Of a DNA stretch of 64,000 nucleotides, positions 44,513 through 56,288 are shown piece after piece. The position numbers and the translations under genes were made by a program. This DNA is from Acidobacteriota bacterium (GTDB lineage: Bacteria > Acidobacteriota > Thermoanaerobaculia > Multivoradales > JAGPDF01): assembly GCA_014584695.1 (NCBI GenBank), contig JACTMI010000016.1:1-64000 (forward strand), read 5' to 3'. Under the pieces are notes generated by a model that was given only the letters and a program-made list of their open reading frames with translations, was not told where the DNA came from and did not search any database. Position 1 is the first letter of the stretch, and each line of letters begins with the position of its first letter.

Positions 44513-45666
44513 GGCCGGGGCTCCGCCGCGGGGCCGCCGGCGGCCCGCTCGAGCGCGCGTCGCAGGTCGCCCGCGAGATCCTCGACGTGCTCGAGGCCGA
44601 CCGAGAGCCGGAGCAGGTCCTCCGGCGCGGTGGTGCCGGGACCCTCGCCGGAGGCCCGGTGCTCGACCAGGCTCTCGACGCCGCCCAGGCTGGTGGCGTT
44701 GGTGAACAGCTCGAGGCCGGCGGCGACGGCGAGCGCCGCCGCGCGCCCGCCCCGCACCCGCAGCGACAGCATGCCGCCGAAGCCGCCGCGCATCTGGCGC
44801 GCCGCCACCGCGTGGCCGGGATGGCTCTCGAGCCCCGGGTAGAGCAGCTCGACGAGCGCCGGGTGGCCGGCGAGCGCGCGCGCCAGGGCGAGCGCGTTGG
44901 CCGAGTGGCGCTCCATCCGGCAGGCGAGCGTGCGCAGCCCGCGCAGCACCAGCCAGGAGGAGAACGGGGAGGCGATCGAGCCGAGCTCGTGCCGCAGCTC
45001 CTCGACGCGCCGGGCGAGCTCGTCGGCGCGCCGGAAGACCAGCGCTCCACCCTGCACGTCGCTGTGGCCGCCGAGGTACTTGGTGGTCGAGTGCAGCACC
45101 ACGTCGGCCCCGGCTTCGAGCGGCCGTTGGAGCGCGGGGGTGGCGAAGGTGCCGTCGACCACCAGCAGCGCCCCGCACTCGCGCGCGAGCGCCGCCGTGG
45201 CCGCGAGATCGACGATCTCGAGGCGGGGGTTGGTCGGCGTCTCGACCCAGAAGACGCCGGTCGAGTCCGTGGTCGCCGCCCGCGCCGCCGCGGCGTCGGC
45301 CAGATCGGCGAACGAGGCGGTCAGGCCCCAGCGCGGAAAGCGGGCGGCGGCGAGCGTCCGCACGCCGTGGTAGAGGTCGCGGTGGAACAGGACGTGGGTG
45401 CCCGGGGGCAGCGCTTCGAGCAGCGTCGCCGCGGCCGCCATGCCCGAGGCGAAGGCGAGCGCGCGCTCGCCGCCCTCCAGGCTCTCGAGCGCGCGTTCCA
45501 GCCGGTCCTGGGTCGGGTTGCCCTCGCGCGCGTAGAGGCGGCCGTGGATGGGCTCGGAGGCCGGACCGTGGACGAAGGTGGTCGACAGGTGGAGCGGCGG
45601 CGCCACGGCGCCGGTCGTGGGATCCGCCTCGCCGCCGGCGCGGACGGCTCGGGTCTCGAAACGCAT
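44509..45666 (-). CDS. Cys/Met-metabolism PLP-dependent enzyme (cystathionine gamma-synthase/lyase type)
   Basis: The 385-residue fold-type I enzyme acts in trans-sulfuration or related sulfur-amino-acid chemistry. Diagnostic segments are TRAVRAGGEADPTTGAVAPPLHLSTTF, YAREGNPTQDRLERALESLEGGERALAFASGMAA, FWVETPTNPRLEIVDLAA, VVDGTFATPALQRPLEAGADVVLHSTTKYLGGHSDVQGG with the PLP-Schiff-base Lys196, and SLGGVESLVEHRA. Gamma-synthase and gamma-lyase cannot be told apart by eye. TAAGCT (45677-45672) ends 5 nt before the ATG, another apparent leaderless start. It is the first gene of a coupled run into ruvA, ruvB and the lipid kinase, an unusual but probably accidental grouping. Confidence 0.92.
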   Translation of the reverse strand: MRFETRAVRAGGEADPTTGAVAPPLHLSTTFVHGPASEPIHGRLYAREGNPTQDRLERALESLEGGERALAFASGMAAAATLLEALPPGTHVLFHRDLYHGVRTLAAARFPRWGLTASFADLADAAAARAATTDSTGVFWVETPTNPRLEIVDLAATAALARECGALLVVDGTFATPALQRPLEAGADVVLHSTTKYLGGHSDVQGGALVFRRADELARRVEELRHELGSIASPFSSWLVLRGLRTLACRMERHSANALALARALAGHPALVELLYPGLESHPGHAVAARQMRGGFGGMLSLRVRGGRAAALAVAAGLELFTNATSLGGVESLVEHRASGEGPGTTAPEDLLRLSVGLEHVEDLAGDLRRALERAAGGPAAEPRP

Positions 45667-45734
45667 GGCTCAGCTTAGCCCGGAAATCTCCGCCGCCGGC
45701 CCGCGCCCGCGGCGCGAGCCAGGACGCCCGCGGC

Positions 45735-47693
45735 TCAGGAGGAGCGTTGCGACTTGTCGCCGAGCAGGCCGAACTGCTCGAGCAGCGGCCGGTCGTAGTT
45801 GACCTTCTGCTCGCGCTTCTTCTGGTCGAGGATCGCCCCCAGCAGGCGGTTGACTTCGTCGCGCTGGAGGCTCGCCCGGGTCGCTTCGCGCTCGGCGGCG
45901 AAGGCCTCGGGATCGAAGCGGGTGCGCGCGACGACCTCGAACAGCACCGCGCCGGACGGGGTCTCGATCGGGCCGCCGATCTGGCCGGCCTCGAGCGCCA
46001 TCGCGGCGTCGGCGACCTCGCGCACCGCCCCCAGGCCCGCGATGGTACCGCCGCGAACGAACTCGCCGCTCGACTCGACGGTGAGATCGAGCTGGCTGGC
46101 GATCTCGTCCAGGGTCCGGCCGGCGGCCATCCGGTCGCGCGCCGCGGCGAGCTCGCGCGCCGCCCGCGCCAGCATCTTCTCGCGCGTCACCGCGGCGCGC
46201 ACGCGCGCCTCGACCTCGGCGAGCTCGGGCAGGCGGGGCTCGCGGACCTCGCGCACGCGCAGCACCGCGAAGCCGCGCGGGATCTTGACCACCGGCGAGA
46301 TCTTGCCGCTGTCGAGACCGAAGGCCGAGGAGGAGAACGCCGTGCCGCGGCCGATGCCCGGCACCACGTCGTCGCGGCCGAAGGGGGGGGTGGACAGGAA
46401 CGACACCGAGTCGCCGTCGGCGAGCGACTTCCACTGCTCTTCGCTCGCCAGCCGCTCGCTCTCGATGCGCTGCCGCAGCTGCTCGGCCTGGCGCTCGGCG
46501 GCCTCGTCGGCGCGCTCGCCGGCGAGGCGCGCGCGCACCTGGGGCTCGACGTCGGCGAACGGGCGCTGGCCGGCCTCGCGCCGGTCGAGCACCTGGATCA
46601 GGTGATAGCCGAACGAGGTCCGGACCGGGCCGACCAGGCTGTCGACCGCGGCGCCGAAGGCGGCCTCCTCGAACTCGCGGATCATCCGGCCGCGGGCGAA
46701 GTAGCCGAGATCACCGCCGCGGCTCTTCGAGCCGGGGTCCTCCGACAGCTCGGTGGCCAGCGCCTCGAAGCTCTCGCCGGCGTCCAGGCGCGCCCGGATC
46801 GCCGCCATCTCGCGCTCGGCCTGCAGCGCCGAGCGCTGGTCGTCGACCTTGAGCAGGATGTGGCGGGCGCGCACCTGCTCGGGCTCGGCGAAATCGGCGC
46901 GATGCTCGGCGTAGTAGCGCTCGAGCTCGGCGGCGTCGAAGGTCAACTGGGAGCGCAGCTTCATCGAGTCGACCAGCAGGTAGTCGACCGCGCGCTGCGC
47001 GGGCAGCCGGTACTCCTCGCGGTGGGCCGTGAAGTGCGCCTCGAGCTCGCCCGGCGTCAGGCTCTGGACCTCGGTCTGGAAACGCGAGGCGGGCATCTGG
47101 ACGAAGCGGATCGAAGCGCGCTCCGCCTGCGCCCGGTAGGCGCGTTCGACTTCGGCGTCCGGAATGGTGACGCCGGCGGCGACGATCGCCTGCAGCTTGC
47201 CGAGCAGCAGCTCCTGGCGCACCGACTCCTCGAACTCGCGCGTGTCGAGACCGTTGACGCGCAGGAATTGCTGGTAGGTCGCGGCGCCGACGAAGTTGCC
47301 GGCGGCGTCCTGGAGACCGGGGATGCCGAGGATCGCCTCGCGCACCTCGGCATCCGTGGTGCCGAGGCCCAGCCGCTCGGCCTCGACCAGCAGCAGCTTC
47401 TGGTCGATCAGCCGCTCGAGCGCCTGGAGCGGCAGCTTGAGCTGGTCGGCGAGCTCCGGCGTGAACTGCGCGCCGAAGGCCTGCCGGTACTGGTTTTCGA
47501 GGCGGCGGTACTCGCGCTCGAACTCGCGGTAGGTGACCTCCTCGCGACCGACCGTGGCGGCCGCCGAGCGCGGGCCGCCGGTGCCGGAGAGGCCGCCGCC
47601 GAAGTCGACGAAGACGAAGACGACGAAGATCGCGATGACGAGCCAGAGGATCCAGCTCAGGTACTTCAGGTTGTCGCGGAAGATCTTGAGCAT
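45735..47693 (-). CDS. PpiD/SurA-type membrane-anchored peptidyl-prolyl isomerase
   Basis: The 652-residue periplasmic foldase is tethered by one N-terminal helix (YLSWILWLVIAIFVVFVFV). A SurA_N-type chaperone domain follows (VTYREFEREYRRLENQYRQAFG through LERLIDQKLLLVEAERLGL and VRQELLLGKLQAIV). A parvulin domain follows (QVRARHILLKVDDQ, FEALATELSEDPGSKSRGGDLGYFARGRMI, EFEEAAFG, TSFGYHLIQVLDR), and a second degenerate parvulin-like region lies near 560-620. This matches PpiD, which helps newly translocated proteins fold. ATG 47693 is set by the topology: a short positively charged lead before the helix. It is divergent from the FecR gene across 172 bp. Confidence 0.92.
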   Translation of the reverse strand: MLKIFRDNLKYLSWILWLVIAIFVVFVFVDFGGGLSGTGGPRSAAATVGREEVTYREFEREYRRLENQYRQAFGAQFTPELADQLKLPLQALERLIDQKLLLVEAERLGLGTTDAEVREAILGIPGLQDAAGNFVGAATYQQFLRVNGLDTREFEESVRQELLLGKLQAIVAAGVTIPDAEVERAYRAQAERASIRFVQMPASRFQTEVQSLTPGELEAHFTAHREEYRLPAQRAVDYLLVDSMKLRSQLTFDAAELERYYAEHRADFAEPEQVRARHILLKVDDQRSALQAEREMAAIRARLDAGESFEALATELSEDPGSKSRGGDLGYFARGRMIREFEEAAFGAAVDSLVGPVRTSFGYHLIQVLDRREAGQRPFADVEPQVRARLAGERADEAAERQAEQLRQRIESERLASEEQWKSLADGDSVSFLSTPPFGRDDVVPGIGRGTAFSSSAFGLDSGKISPVVKIPRGFAVLRVREVREPRLPELAEVEARVRAAVTREKMLARAARELAAARDRMAAGRTLDEIASQLDLTVESSGEFVRGGTIAGLGAVREVADAAMALEAGQIGGPIETPSGAVLFEVVARTRFDPEAFAAEREATRASLQRDEVNRLLGAILDQKKREQKVNYDRPLLEQFGLLGDKSQRSS

Positions 47694-47837
47694 GTAAGAG
47701 GCTCCGGGGTTCGGCCGGCCGGCCGGACCGAGAACGTCGGAAGATACCGCGGCGGGCCGCCCCGCGGCAACCGTAGGCGCCCGCCGGGGCGCCACCCGAG
47801 GGCCGCAAGTGCAGTCCGGAGAGGCTTTTTGGGGTAA

Positions 47838-50363
<2,526 letters not shown>

Positions 50364-50391
50364 GAGCAGAAGGGTCCGGGCGCCGCTCGCC

Positions 50392-51240
50392 GTGAAACCG
50401 CGCTGGACCCGGGTCCTTCTCGCCGTGCTGCTGGTCGGGCAGCTGTTCCTGCTCGCGGCGCAGACGCCGGCGCGCGGCGGCGACCCCCAGACGCTGCTCG
50501 CGTCGGTCACCTTGCGCCTGCTCGGACCGTTCGCCCGCCTCTCCGCGGCGACGGGCGAGGCCGTGCGCGGCGCGCGCGAGGCGACCCGCGGCCGGGCGGC
50601 GCTGGCGCGCGAGAACCGGCGCCTGCGCGAGGAGCTGCTCGAGCTGCGGCGGGACCGCCTGCGCCTGGCCGCGCTCGAGCAGGAGGCGACGGCGCTCGCC
50701 CGCGGCGTCGATTTCGCCCGCGAGTCGCCCTGGCGCCTGCGCGCGGCCGAGGTGGTCTACCTCGATCACGCCTCCTGGTTGAAGACCATGCTGCTCCACG
50801 TCGGCCCCGCGGGCGCCCGCCTCGACCAGCCGGTGATCACCGAGGCCGGCGTGGTCGGCCGGGTGATCGGCGCGGCCGGCGGCTACGCCAAGGTGCAGCT
50901 CGTCACCGACGGCGCCGCCCACGTCGGCGCGGTGCTCGAGCGGGCGCGCCGCCAGGCGATCGCGCGCGGCGCCGGCGCCGGACGGATGACGCTCGAGTTC
51001 GTGCCGCGCCAGATCGCGGTCGAGGTGGGCGACCGCGTCCTGACCGCCGGCATCGACGGCGTCTACCCGCGCGGCATCCCGCTCGGCACGGTTTCGAGCG
51101 TCGCCCCGGGCAGCGAGCTGTTCCACGCCATCGAGATCGAGCCGGCGGCCGACCTGGCACGGCTCTCTTTCGTCTACCTGATCGAGCGCGAGACGCCGCC
51201 CGCGGCGCTGCGCTCCGAGGCCGGCGATGGCCTTCGCTAA
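50392..51240 (+). CDS. mreC: Rod-shape-determining protein MreC
   Basis: The 282-residue protein has one N-terminal membrane helix (VLLAVLLVGQLFLLAA). A coiled coil (~60-100, LARENRRLREELLELRRDRLRLAALEQEA) and the periplasmic beta domain follow (RAAEVVYLDHASWLKTMLLHVG, PVITEAGVVGRVIGAAGGYAKVQLVTD, GDRVLTAGIDGVYPRGIPLGTV). MreC bridges MreB/MreD to PBP2 and activates it. Start is GTG 50392. The stop overlaps mreD by 14 bp. Confidence 0.95.
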   Translation: MKPRWTRVLLAVLLVGQLFLLAAQTPARGGDPQTLLASVTLRLLGPFARLSAATGEAVRGAREATRGRAALARENRRLREELLELRRDRLRLAALEQEATALARGVDFARESPWRLRAAEVVYLDHASWLKTMLLHVGPAGARLDQPVITEAGVVGRVIGAAGGYAKVQLVTDGAAHVGAVLERARRQAIARGAGAGRMTLEFVPRQIAVEVGDRVLTAGIDGVYPRGIPLGTVSSVAPGSELFHAIEIEPAADLARLSFVYLIERETPPAALRSEAGDGLR

Positions 51241-51745
51241 GTTCCTCGCCGCCCTCGCCGTCGCGGTCCTGCTCCACCTGGCGGGGACGCGCGTCGAGCC
51301 GCTCTTCCCGCTCGCCGTCGACCTGTTCCTGCTGGTCGCGCTGCTCGAGGCGCGCCACGGCCGTCCCTCCGGCGCCATGCTGGCGGGACTCGCCGCCGGG
51401 CTGGTGGCGGACGGCCTGACCGGCGGCCCTTACGGCCTGTTCGGGTTCGCCAACACCGCGGTCGGCTACGGCGTGGCGCGAGCCGCCCAGCAGCTGGTCG
51501 TCCAGCGGTCGACCTCGCTCGCCGCCGTTTTCGCCGCCGGCGCGGCCGCCCAGCAGGCGATCCTCGCCGGGTTGGCGCTCGTCTTCCGGCCGGGCGCCGA
51601 GCTGGCCGGGCCGGAGTGGCTGCTCGCCAAAGTCGCCACGACGGCGCTCGCGGGTCTCGCCTGGACGCGCGCGGTCGAGCGGCTCGCCGGCGGCCTGGCG
51701 CGGCGCCGAGCCGGGCGCGCGAAGCCGATGGAGCTGCCGAAGTGA
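51227..51745 (+). CDS. mreD: Rod-shape-determining membrane protein MreD
   Basis: The 172-residue integral membrane protein is built of five or six hydrophobic helices (FLAALAVAVLLHLAG, PLAVDLFLLVALLEA, GAMLAGLAAGLVADGLTGGPYGLFGFANTAVGYGVA, AVFAAGAAAQQAILAGLAL). The length, the GLVADGLTGGPYGLFGF segment and the position between mreC and PBP2 identify it. It completes the MreBCD scaffold. It overlaps mreC by 14 bp and precedes the PBP2 gene by 52 bp. Confidence 0.92.
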   Translation: MAFAKFLAALAVAVLLHLAGTRVEPLFPLAVDLFLLVALLEARHGRPSGAMLAGLAAGLVADGLTGGPYGLFGFANTAVGYGVARAAQQLVVQRSTSLAAVFAAGAAAQQAILAGLALVFRPGAELAGPEWLLAKVATTALAGLAWTRAVERLAGGLARRRAGRAKPMELPK

Positions 51746-51797
51746 GCGGCGCGGGCTTGCCCTGGCGCCTCGACGGCGATAGAAGCGGGGCGTGGCG

Positions 51798-53585
51798 ATG
51801 AGAGTCGGCGAGCACCGGGAGGTCCTGGCGGCGCGGGTGCAGCTGCTGTCGCGGCTGGCGACGGTGACCCTCGCCATGATCGCCGGCGCTTTCTGGTACG
51901 TGCAGGTGCTCCAGGGGAGCCACTTTCGGCAGCTGGCCGAGAACAACCGGCTGCGCAAGCTGGCGGTCGAGGCGCCGCGCGGCACCGTCTACGACCGCCA
52001 CGGCCGCGTGCTGGTCGAGGATCTGCCGAGCTACAACCTGACCCTCGACCGCAGCCGCGGGCGCTCGGTGCCCGACAGCCTCCGCTTCGCCGCCGGCATC
52101 CTGGAGCGGCCGGTCGAGGAGCTCGAGCGGGTGGTCGAGCGCTACCGCGGGGTGGCGCCCTTCCAGCCCGTGCTGCTGGCCGAGGGGCTGACGCTGCCCG
52201 AGGCCGCGCGCTTCCGCGTCGCCGAGCTCGAGCACCCGGAGTTCGAGATCCAGGTCACCCACCGCCGCCTCTATCGCCTGGGCAGCCATGCCGCTCACGT
52301 GCTGGGCTACCTGGGCGAGGTCCGCGCCGAGGAGATCGCCCGGCCGCAGAGCCCCTACCGGAGCGGCGACCAGATCGGCCGCCGGGGGGTCGAGCGAGCC
52401 TACGATCGGCGGCTGCGCGGCCAGGCCGGGGAGCAGGTGGTGGTGGTCGACAGCCGCGGGCGTCCCGTCGAGCAGTTGGGCCGCGCCGTCGGCCGGCCGG
52501 GCGAGCCGCTGCGGCTCACCCTCGACGCGACGCTGCAGCAGGAGGCCGAGCGCCTGCTCGAAGGTCAGGTCGGCGCGGTGGTGGCGCTCGATCCGCGCGA
52601 TGGCGCCGTGCGGGCGCTGGTCTCGGCGCCCGCCTACGACCCCAACCTGTTCGCCCGTCGATTGGCGGTCGAGGACTGGCAGCGGCTGGTCTCCGACCCC
52701 TTCCACCCGCTGCAGAACCGGGCACTCCAGAGCGCCTACTCGCCGGGCTCGGTGTTCAAGGTCGTGGTCGCCGCCGCGGGCCTCGCGGAAGGGGTGGTGA
52801 CGACGGCCGACGGCGTCTACTGCAACGGCTCCGCGCAGCACTACGGCCGCCGCTTCCACTGCTGGCGCGCCGGTGGCCACGGCTGGGTCGATCTCGAGCG
52901 CGCGCTCGAGGTCTCCTGCGACGTCTACTTCTACGCGCTCGGCCAGAAGCTCGGCATCGAGCGTCTCGCCGAGTATTCGCGGCGATTCGAGCTCGGGCGC
53001 CCGACCGGGATCGACCTCGAGGGGGAGAAGACCGGCCTGGTGCCCGACCCGGAGTGGAGCCGGCGGGTGCGCCGCCACCCATGGTATCCGGGCGAGACGA
53101 TCTCGGTGGCGATCGGGCAGGGAGCGCTGCTGACCACGCCGCTCCAGGTCGCGACGATGATGGCGGCGATCGCCAACGGCGGCCGGCTGGTGACGCCGCA
53201 TCTGGTGGCCGGCGCCGAACTGGCGGCGCCCCGCAGGCTGGATCTGCCGCCGGGGGTGCTCGAGCCGATCCGGCGCGGCCTCTGGCGTGTCGTCAACGGC
53301 GGCGGCACCGGCGCCACCGCGCGCGTGCCGGGCCTCGAGGTGGCGGGCAAGACCGGGACCGTCCAGGTGATCGCGCACGAGGCCTACCAGGACACCAGTC
53401 AGCTGCGGCGGGAGCATCGCAATCACGCCTGGTTCGCCTCCTACGCCCCGGCGGCCGCGCCGCAGCTGGTGGTGGTCGTCTTCCTCGAGCACGGCGGGCA
53501 GGGCTCGCGCGCCGCCGCGCCAGTCGCGAAAGCTCTCTATGAGACTTTCTTCCAACCCGATCTCGGCGTCGCTCCCAATACCTGA
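51798..53585 (+). CDS. mrdA: Penicillin-binding protein 2, elongasome transpeptidase
   Basis: PBP2 cross-links new peptidoglycan during elongation, partnered by RodA. The 595-residue protein has an N-terminal membrane helix (ATVTLAMIAGAFWYVQV). A class B dimerisation domain follows (NRLRKLAVEAPRGTVYDRHGRVLVEDLPSYNL, GYLGEV, RRGVERAYDRRLRG). In the transpeptidase domain the active-site S318-V-F-K321 sits in SAYSPGSVFKVV, S373-C-D and K518-T-G (AGKTGTVQ) complete the triad, and HAWFASYAP closes it. I chose ATG 51798; GTG 51792 adds two residues. The 3' end overlaps rodA by 47 bp. Confidence 0.96.
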   Translation: MRVGEHREVLAARVQLLSRLATVTLAMIAGAFWYVQVLQGSHFRQLAENNRLRKLAVEAPRGTVYDRHGRVLVEDLPSYNLTLDRSRGRSVPDSLRFAAGILERPVEELERVVERYRGVAPFQPVLLAEGLTLPEAARFRVAELEHPEFEIQVTHRRLYRLGSHAAHVLGYLGEVRAEEIARPQSPYRSGDQIGRRGVERAYDRRLRGQAGEQVVVVDSRGRPVEQLGRAVGRPGEPLRLTLDATLQQEAERLLEGQVGAVVALDPRDGAVRALVSAPAYDPNLFARRLAVEDWQRLVSDPFHPLQNRALQSAYSPGSVFKVVVAAAGLAEGVVTTADGVYCNGSAQHYGRRFHCWRAGGHGWVDLERALEVSCDVYFYALGQKLGIERLAEYSRRFELGRPTGIDLEGEKTGLVPDPEWSRRVRRHPWYPGETISVAIGQGALLTTPLQVATMMAAIANGGRLVTPHLVAGAELAAPRRLDLPPGVLEPIRRGLWRVVNGGGTGATARVPGLEVAGKTGTVQVIAHEAYQDTSQLRREHRNHAWFASYAPAAAPQLVVVVFLEHGGQGSRAAAPVAKALYETFFQPDLGVAPNT

Positions 53586-54681
53586 TTCGCGCCCGCGCCT
53601 GGCGGCGCTGGCGTCGATCCGGTGGGGGCTGCTGGCGGTGGTCGTGGCGCTCTCGGCCATCGGTCTCGCCACCGTGCACAGCGCCTCGGCCGAGTCCCCG
53701 ATCGACTACCTGTATCGCCAGGCGATCTGGGTCGCGGTGGGCTGGGCGGCGATGGTGGTCGTCTTCGGCTTCAGCTATCACACGCTGCTCTCCTGGTCGC
53801 TGCCGCTCTACCTGGCGAGCCTGGCGGCGCTGGCGCTGGTGCTGGTGCTCGGCTACGAGGCCGGGGGCTCCCAGGGCTGGTTCCGGATCGGCTCGGTCGG
53901 CGTGCAGCCCTCCGAGTTCGCCAAGCTGGTCACCGCGCTCTACCTGACCCGCTATCTGGGTGGGCTCTCCCAGCGCGAGCTCCAGCCGCGCCAGATCGCC
54001 ACCGCCTTGGCCATCGCGGCGGTGCCGATGGTGCTGATCGCCCTCGAGCCCGACCTGGGGGGCGCGGCGATGTTCGTGCCCATGCTCGCCGGGATGCTGC
54101 TGGTGGCCGGCGTGCGCCTGCGCCTCCTGGTGACGGCCCTCGTCGCGGCGCTGGCGCTCGGGGCGCTGATCTGGAGCTTCGGCATGCAGCCCTACCAGCG
54201 GCAGCGGGTGGCCACTTTCCTGCAGCCGGCCGAGGATCCGCTCGGGGCGGGCTACCAGGTGCGCCAGTCGAAGATCGCGGTCGGCTCGGGCGAGCTCACG
54301 GGCAAGGGCTACCTGCAGGGGACCCAGAGCCAGCTCCGCTTCCTGCCCGCGCGGCACACCGATTTCATCTTCGCCGTGCTGGCCGAGGAGTGGGGCTTCG
54401 TCGGCGTCGTCGTCGTGCTCGGCCTCTACGGCATCTACCTGGTCAATGCCGGGGCGATCGCGGCCCGGGCCCGCGACCGCCAGGGCATCCTGCTGGTCGT
54501 GGGGCTGACCTCCGTCTTCGCCTTCCACGTCCTCTACAACTCCGCGATGGTGATCGGGCTGGTGCCGATCACCGGCATCCCGCTCCCCTTCCTCTCCTAC
54601 GGCGGCTCCTTCACCCTCGTCAACTACCTCGCCGTCGGGCTGCTCCTGGGCGTCGACTTCCGCCGCTACGTGAACCGCTGA
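53539..54681 (+). CDS. rodA: Peptidoglycan glycosyltransferase RodA
   Basis: RodA is a SEDS-family polymerase that extends glycan strands from lipid II together with PBP2. The 380-residue protein has about ten membrane helices. Family signatures are IDYLYRQAIWVAVG, GSQGWFRIGSVGVQPSEFAKL, ALEPDLGGAAMFVPML, YQVRQSKIAVGSGELTGKGYLQGTQSQLRFLPARHTDFIFAVLAEEWGF and IPLPFLSYGGSF. The WFRIG-x-QPSEF and PARHTDFIF loops carry the conserved catalytic Asp region. Its first 47 bp overlap the PBP2 gene, so the partners are co-translated. Confidence 0.97.
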   Translation: MRLSSNPISASLPIPDSRPRLAALASIRWGLLAVVVALSAIGLATVHSASAESPIDYLYRQAIWVAVGWAAMVVVFGFSYHTLLSWSLPLYLASLAALALVLVLGYEAGGSQGWFRIGSVGVQPSEFAKLVTALYLTRYLGGLSQRELQPRQIATALAIAAVPMVLIALEPDLGGAAMFVPMLAGMLLVAGVRLRLLVTALVAALALGALIWSFGMQPYQRQRVATFLQPAEDPLGAGYQVRQSKIAVGSGELTGKGYLQGTQSQLRFLPARHTDFIFAVLAEEWGFVGVVVVLGLYGIYLVNAGAIAARARDRQGILLVVGLTSVFAFHVLYNSAMVIGLVPITGIPLPFLSYGGSFTLVNYLAVGLLLGVDFRRYVNR

Positions 54682-54737
54682 CCCCGCGGCCATGCCCGGG
54701 GAGAGGATAGGCTCGCGGCAGGAGCGAGCGCGCCGCG

Positions 54738-56288
54738 ATGTCCCAGAAAATGCTGATCGAGAGCGACCCGTACGAGACGCGCATCGCGCTGCTCGAGTTC
54801 GACCGCGTGACCGAGGTCCATCTCGAGCGCCGCCATCACCGCGGGGTGGTGGGCAACGTCTACAAGGGGCGGGTGACGCGGGTGCTGCCCGGCATGCAGG
54901 CGGCGTTCGTCGACATCGGCCTCGAGCGCGACGCCTTCCTCTACGTCGACGATGTCATCGACACCGCCGCGGCCGAGGAGGCGATGGAGACTGTGGGGGG
55001 CGCGTCCGAGGAACGGCTGGATCCGGCGCCGCCGCTCGCCGTGGAGGGCGAGGAGGGAGCCGACCTGGTGCCGCCGCCCGCCCCGCCGCCTTCGATCGAC
55101 AGCCTGCTCAAGGCCGGCCAGGAGCTGCTGGTGCAGGTCACCAAGGACCCGCTGCCCAACAAGGGGGCGCGGGTGACGACCCAGATCACGCTGCCCGGTC
55201 GCTTCCTGGTGCGCATGCCGACGGTCGGGCACCTCGGCGTCTCGCGCCGGATCGAGAACGAAGCGGAGCGCCAGCGCCTCAAGGAGTTGCTGGAACAGAT
55301 CGCCGATGGCGCGGGCGGCTGGATCGTGCGCACCGCCGGCGAGGACCACGATCTCGCCGACTTCGTGGCCGACCGCGACTACCTGAACGGCCTGTGGGAG
55401 CGAATCCGGCATCGGGCCGAGTCCGGCGGCGTGCCGCTGCTCGTCCACCAGGACCTGGACCTCGCGCTGCGGGTGGTCCGCGACCACTTCTCGGCCGACT
55501 TCTCGGTGCTCTGGGTCGACGGCGAGGAGACCTACACTCGAATCGTCGAGTTCCTGGACCAGGTGCAGCCGGTACTGGTGCCGCGGGTCAAGCTCGATCG
55601 CGAGGAGCGACGGCTGTTCGACCGCTTCGGCATCGACCGCGAAATCGAGGCGGCGCTCAAGCCGAAGGTCTGGCTCCGCTCGGGCGGCTACCTGGTCATC
55701 AATCCGACCGAGGCGCTGGTCGCCATCGACGTCAACACCGGCCGCTACGTCGGCGTGCGCAATCTCGAGGAGACCGCGCTCGCCACCAACCTCGAGGCGG
55801 TCGAGGAGGTGGTGCGTCAGATCCGGCTGCGCGACCTGGGCGGCATCATCGTGCTCGACCTGATCGACATGGTCGAGAAGGAGCACCGCGAGCGCGTCTT
55901 CGAAGCGCTCGAGCGCGAGCTGCGCAAGGACCGGGCGAAGTACAAGGTGCTGTCGATCTCGGAGTTCGGCCTGGTCGAAATCACCCGCAAGCGGAGCCGC
56001 TCGAACCTCGAGCGGCTGCTGACCCAGACCTGCCCCTACTGCGAGGGCAGCGGCCGCATCCCGTCGCTCGCCACGATCTGCCTGTCGCTGCGCCGTGCCG
56101 CCCTGCGGCTGCGCGGCACCGTCGGCTCGAAGGAGCTGCTGCTGCGCGTCCATCCCGACGTCGCGCGGGCGCTCCAGGGCGACGAGCGCCAGATCGTGGC
56201 CGAGCTGGCGCGGGAGCTCGGCGCGGCGATTCTGGTCCAGGCCGACGCCAAGCTGCACCACACCGGCTTCGATATCCTCGAAGTGTGA
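54738..56288 (+). CDS. rng: Ribonuclease G/E-family endoribonuclease
   Basis: This Mg-dependent endoribonuclease acts in rRNA maturation and mRNA decay. The 516-residue protein has an N-terminal S1/RNase-H-like region (LEFDRVTEVHLERRHHRGVVGNVYKGRVTRVLPGMQAAFVDIGLERDAFLYVDDV). An acidic, Pro-rich insert (~80-120) splits the S1 domain, as in other RNase E/G proteins. The DNase-I-like catalytic domain has LVAIDVNTGRYVG and GGIIVLDLIDM (the two catalytic Asp) and the zinc-link CPYCEGSGR. Length fits RNase G, with no RNase E scaffold tail. Its gene often follows the mre operon. The stop overlaps the next start by GTGA. Confidence 0.94.
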   Translation: MSQKMLIESDPYETRIALLEFDRVTEVHLERRHHRGVVGNVYKGRVTRVLPGMQAAFVDIGLERDAFLYVDDVIDTAAAEEAMETVGGASEERLDPAPPLAVEGEEGADLVPPPAPPPSIDSLLKAGQELLVQVTKDPLPNKGARVTTQITLPGRFLVRMPTVGHLGVSRRIENEAERQRLKELLEQIADGAGGWIVRTAGEDHDLADFVADRDYLNGLWERIRHRAESGGVPLLVHQDLDLALRVVRDHFSADFSVLWVDGEETYTRIVEFLDQVQPVLVPRVKLDREERRLFDRFGIDREIEAALKPKVWLRSGGYLVINPTEALVAIDVNTGRYVGVRNLEETALATNLEAVEEVVRQIRLRDLGGIIVLDLIDMVEKEHRERVFEALERELRKDRAKYKVLSISEFGLVEITRKRSRSNLERLLTQTCPYCEGSGRIPSLATICLSLRRAALRLRGTVGSKELLLRVHPDVARALQGDERQIVAELARELGAAILVQADAKLHHTGFDILEV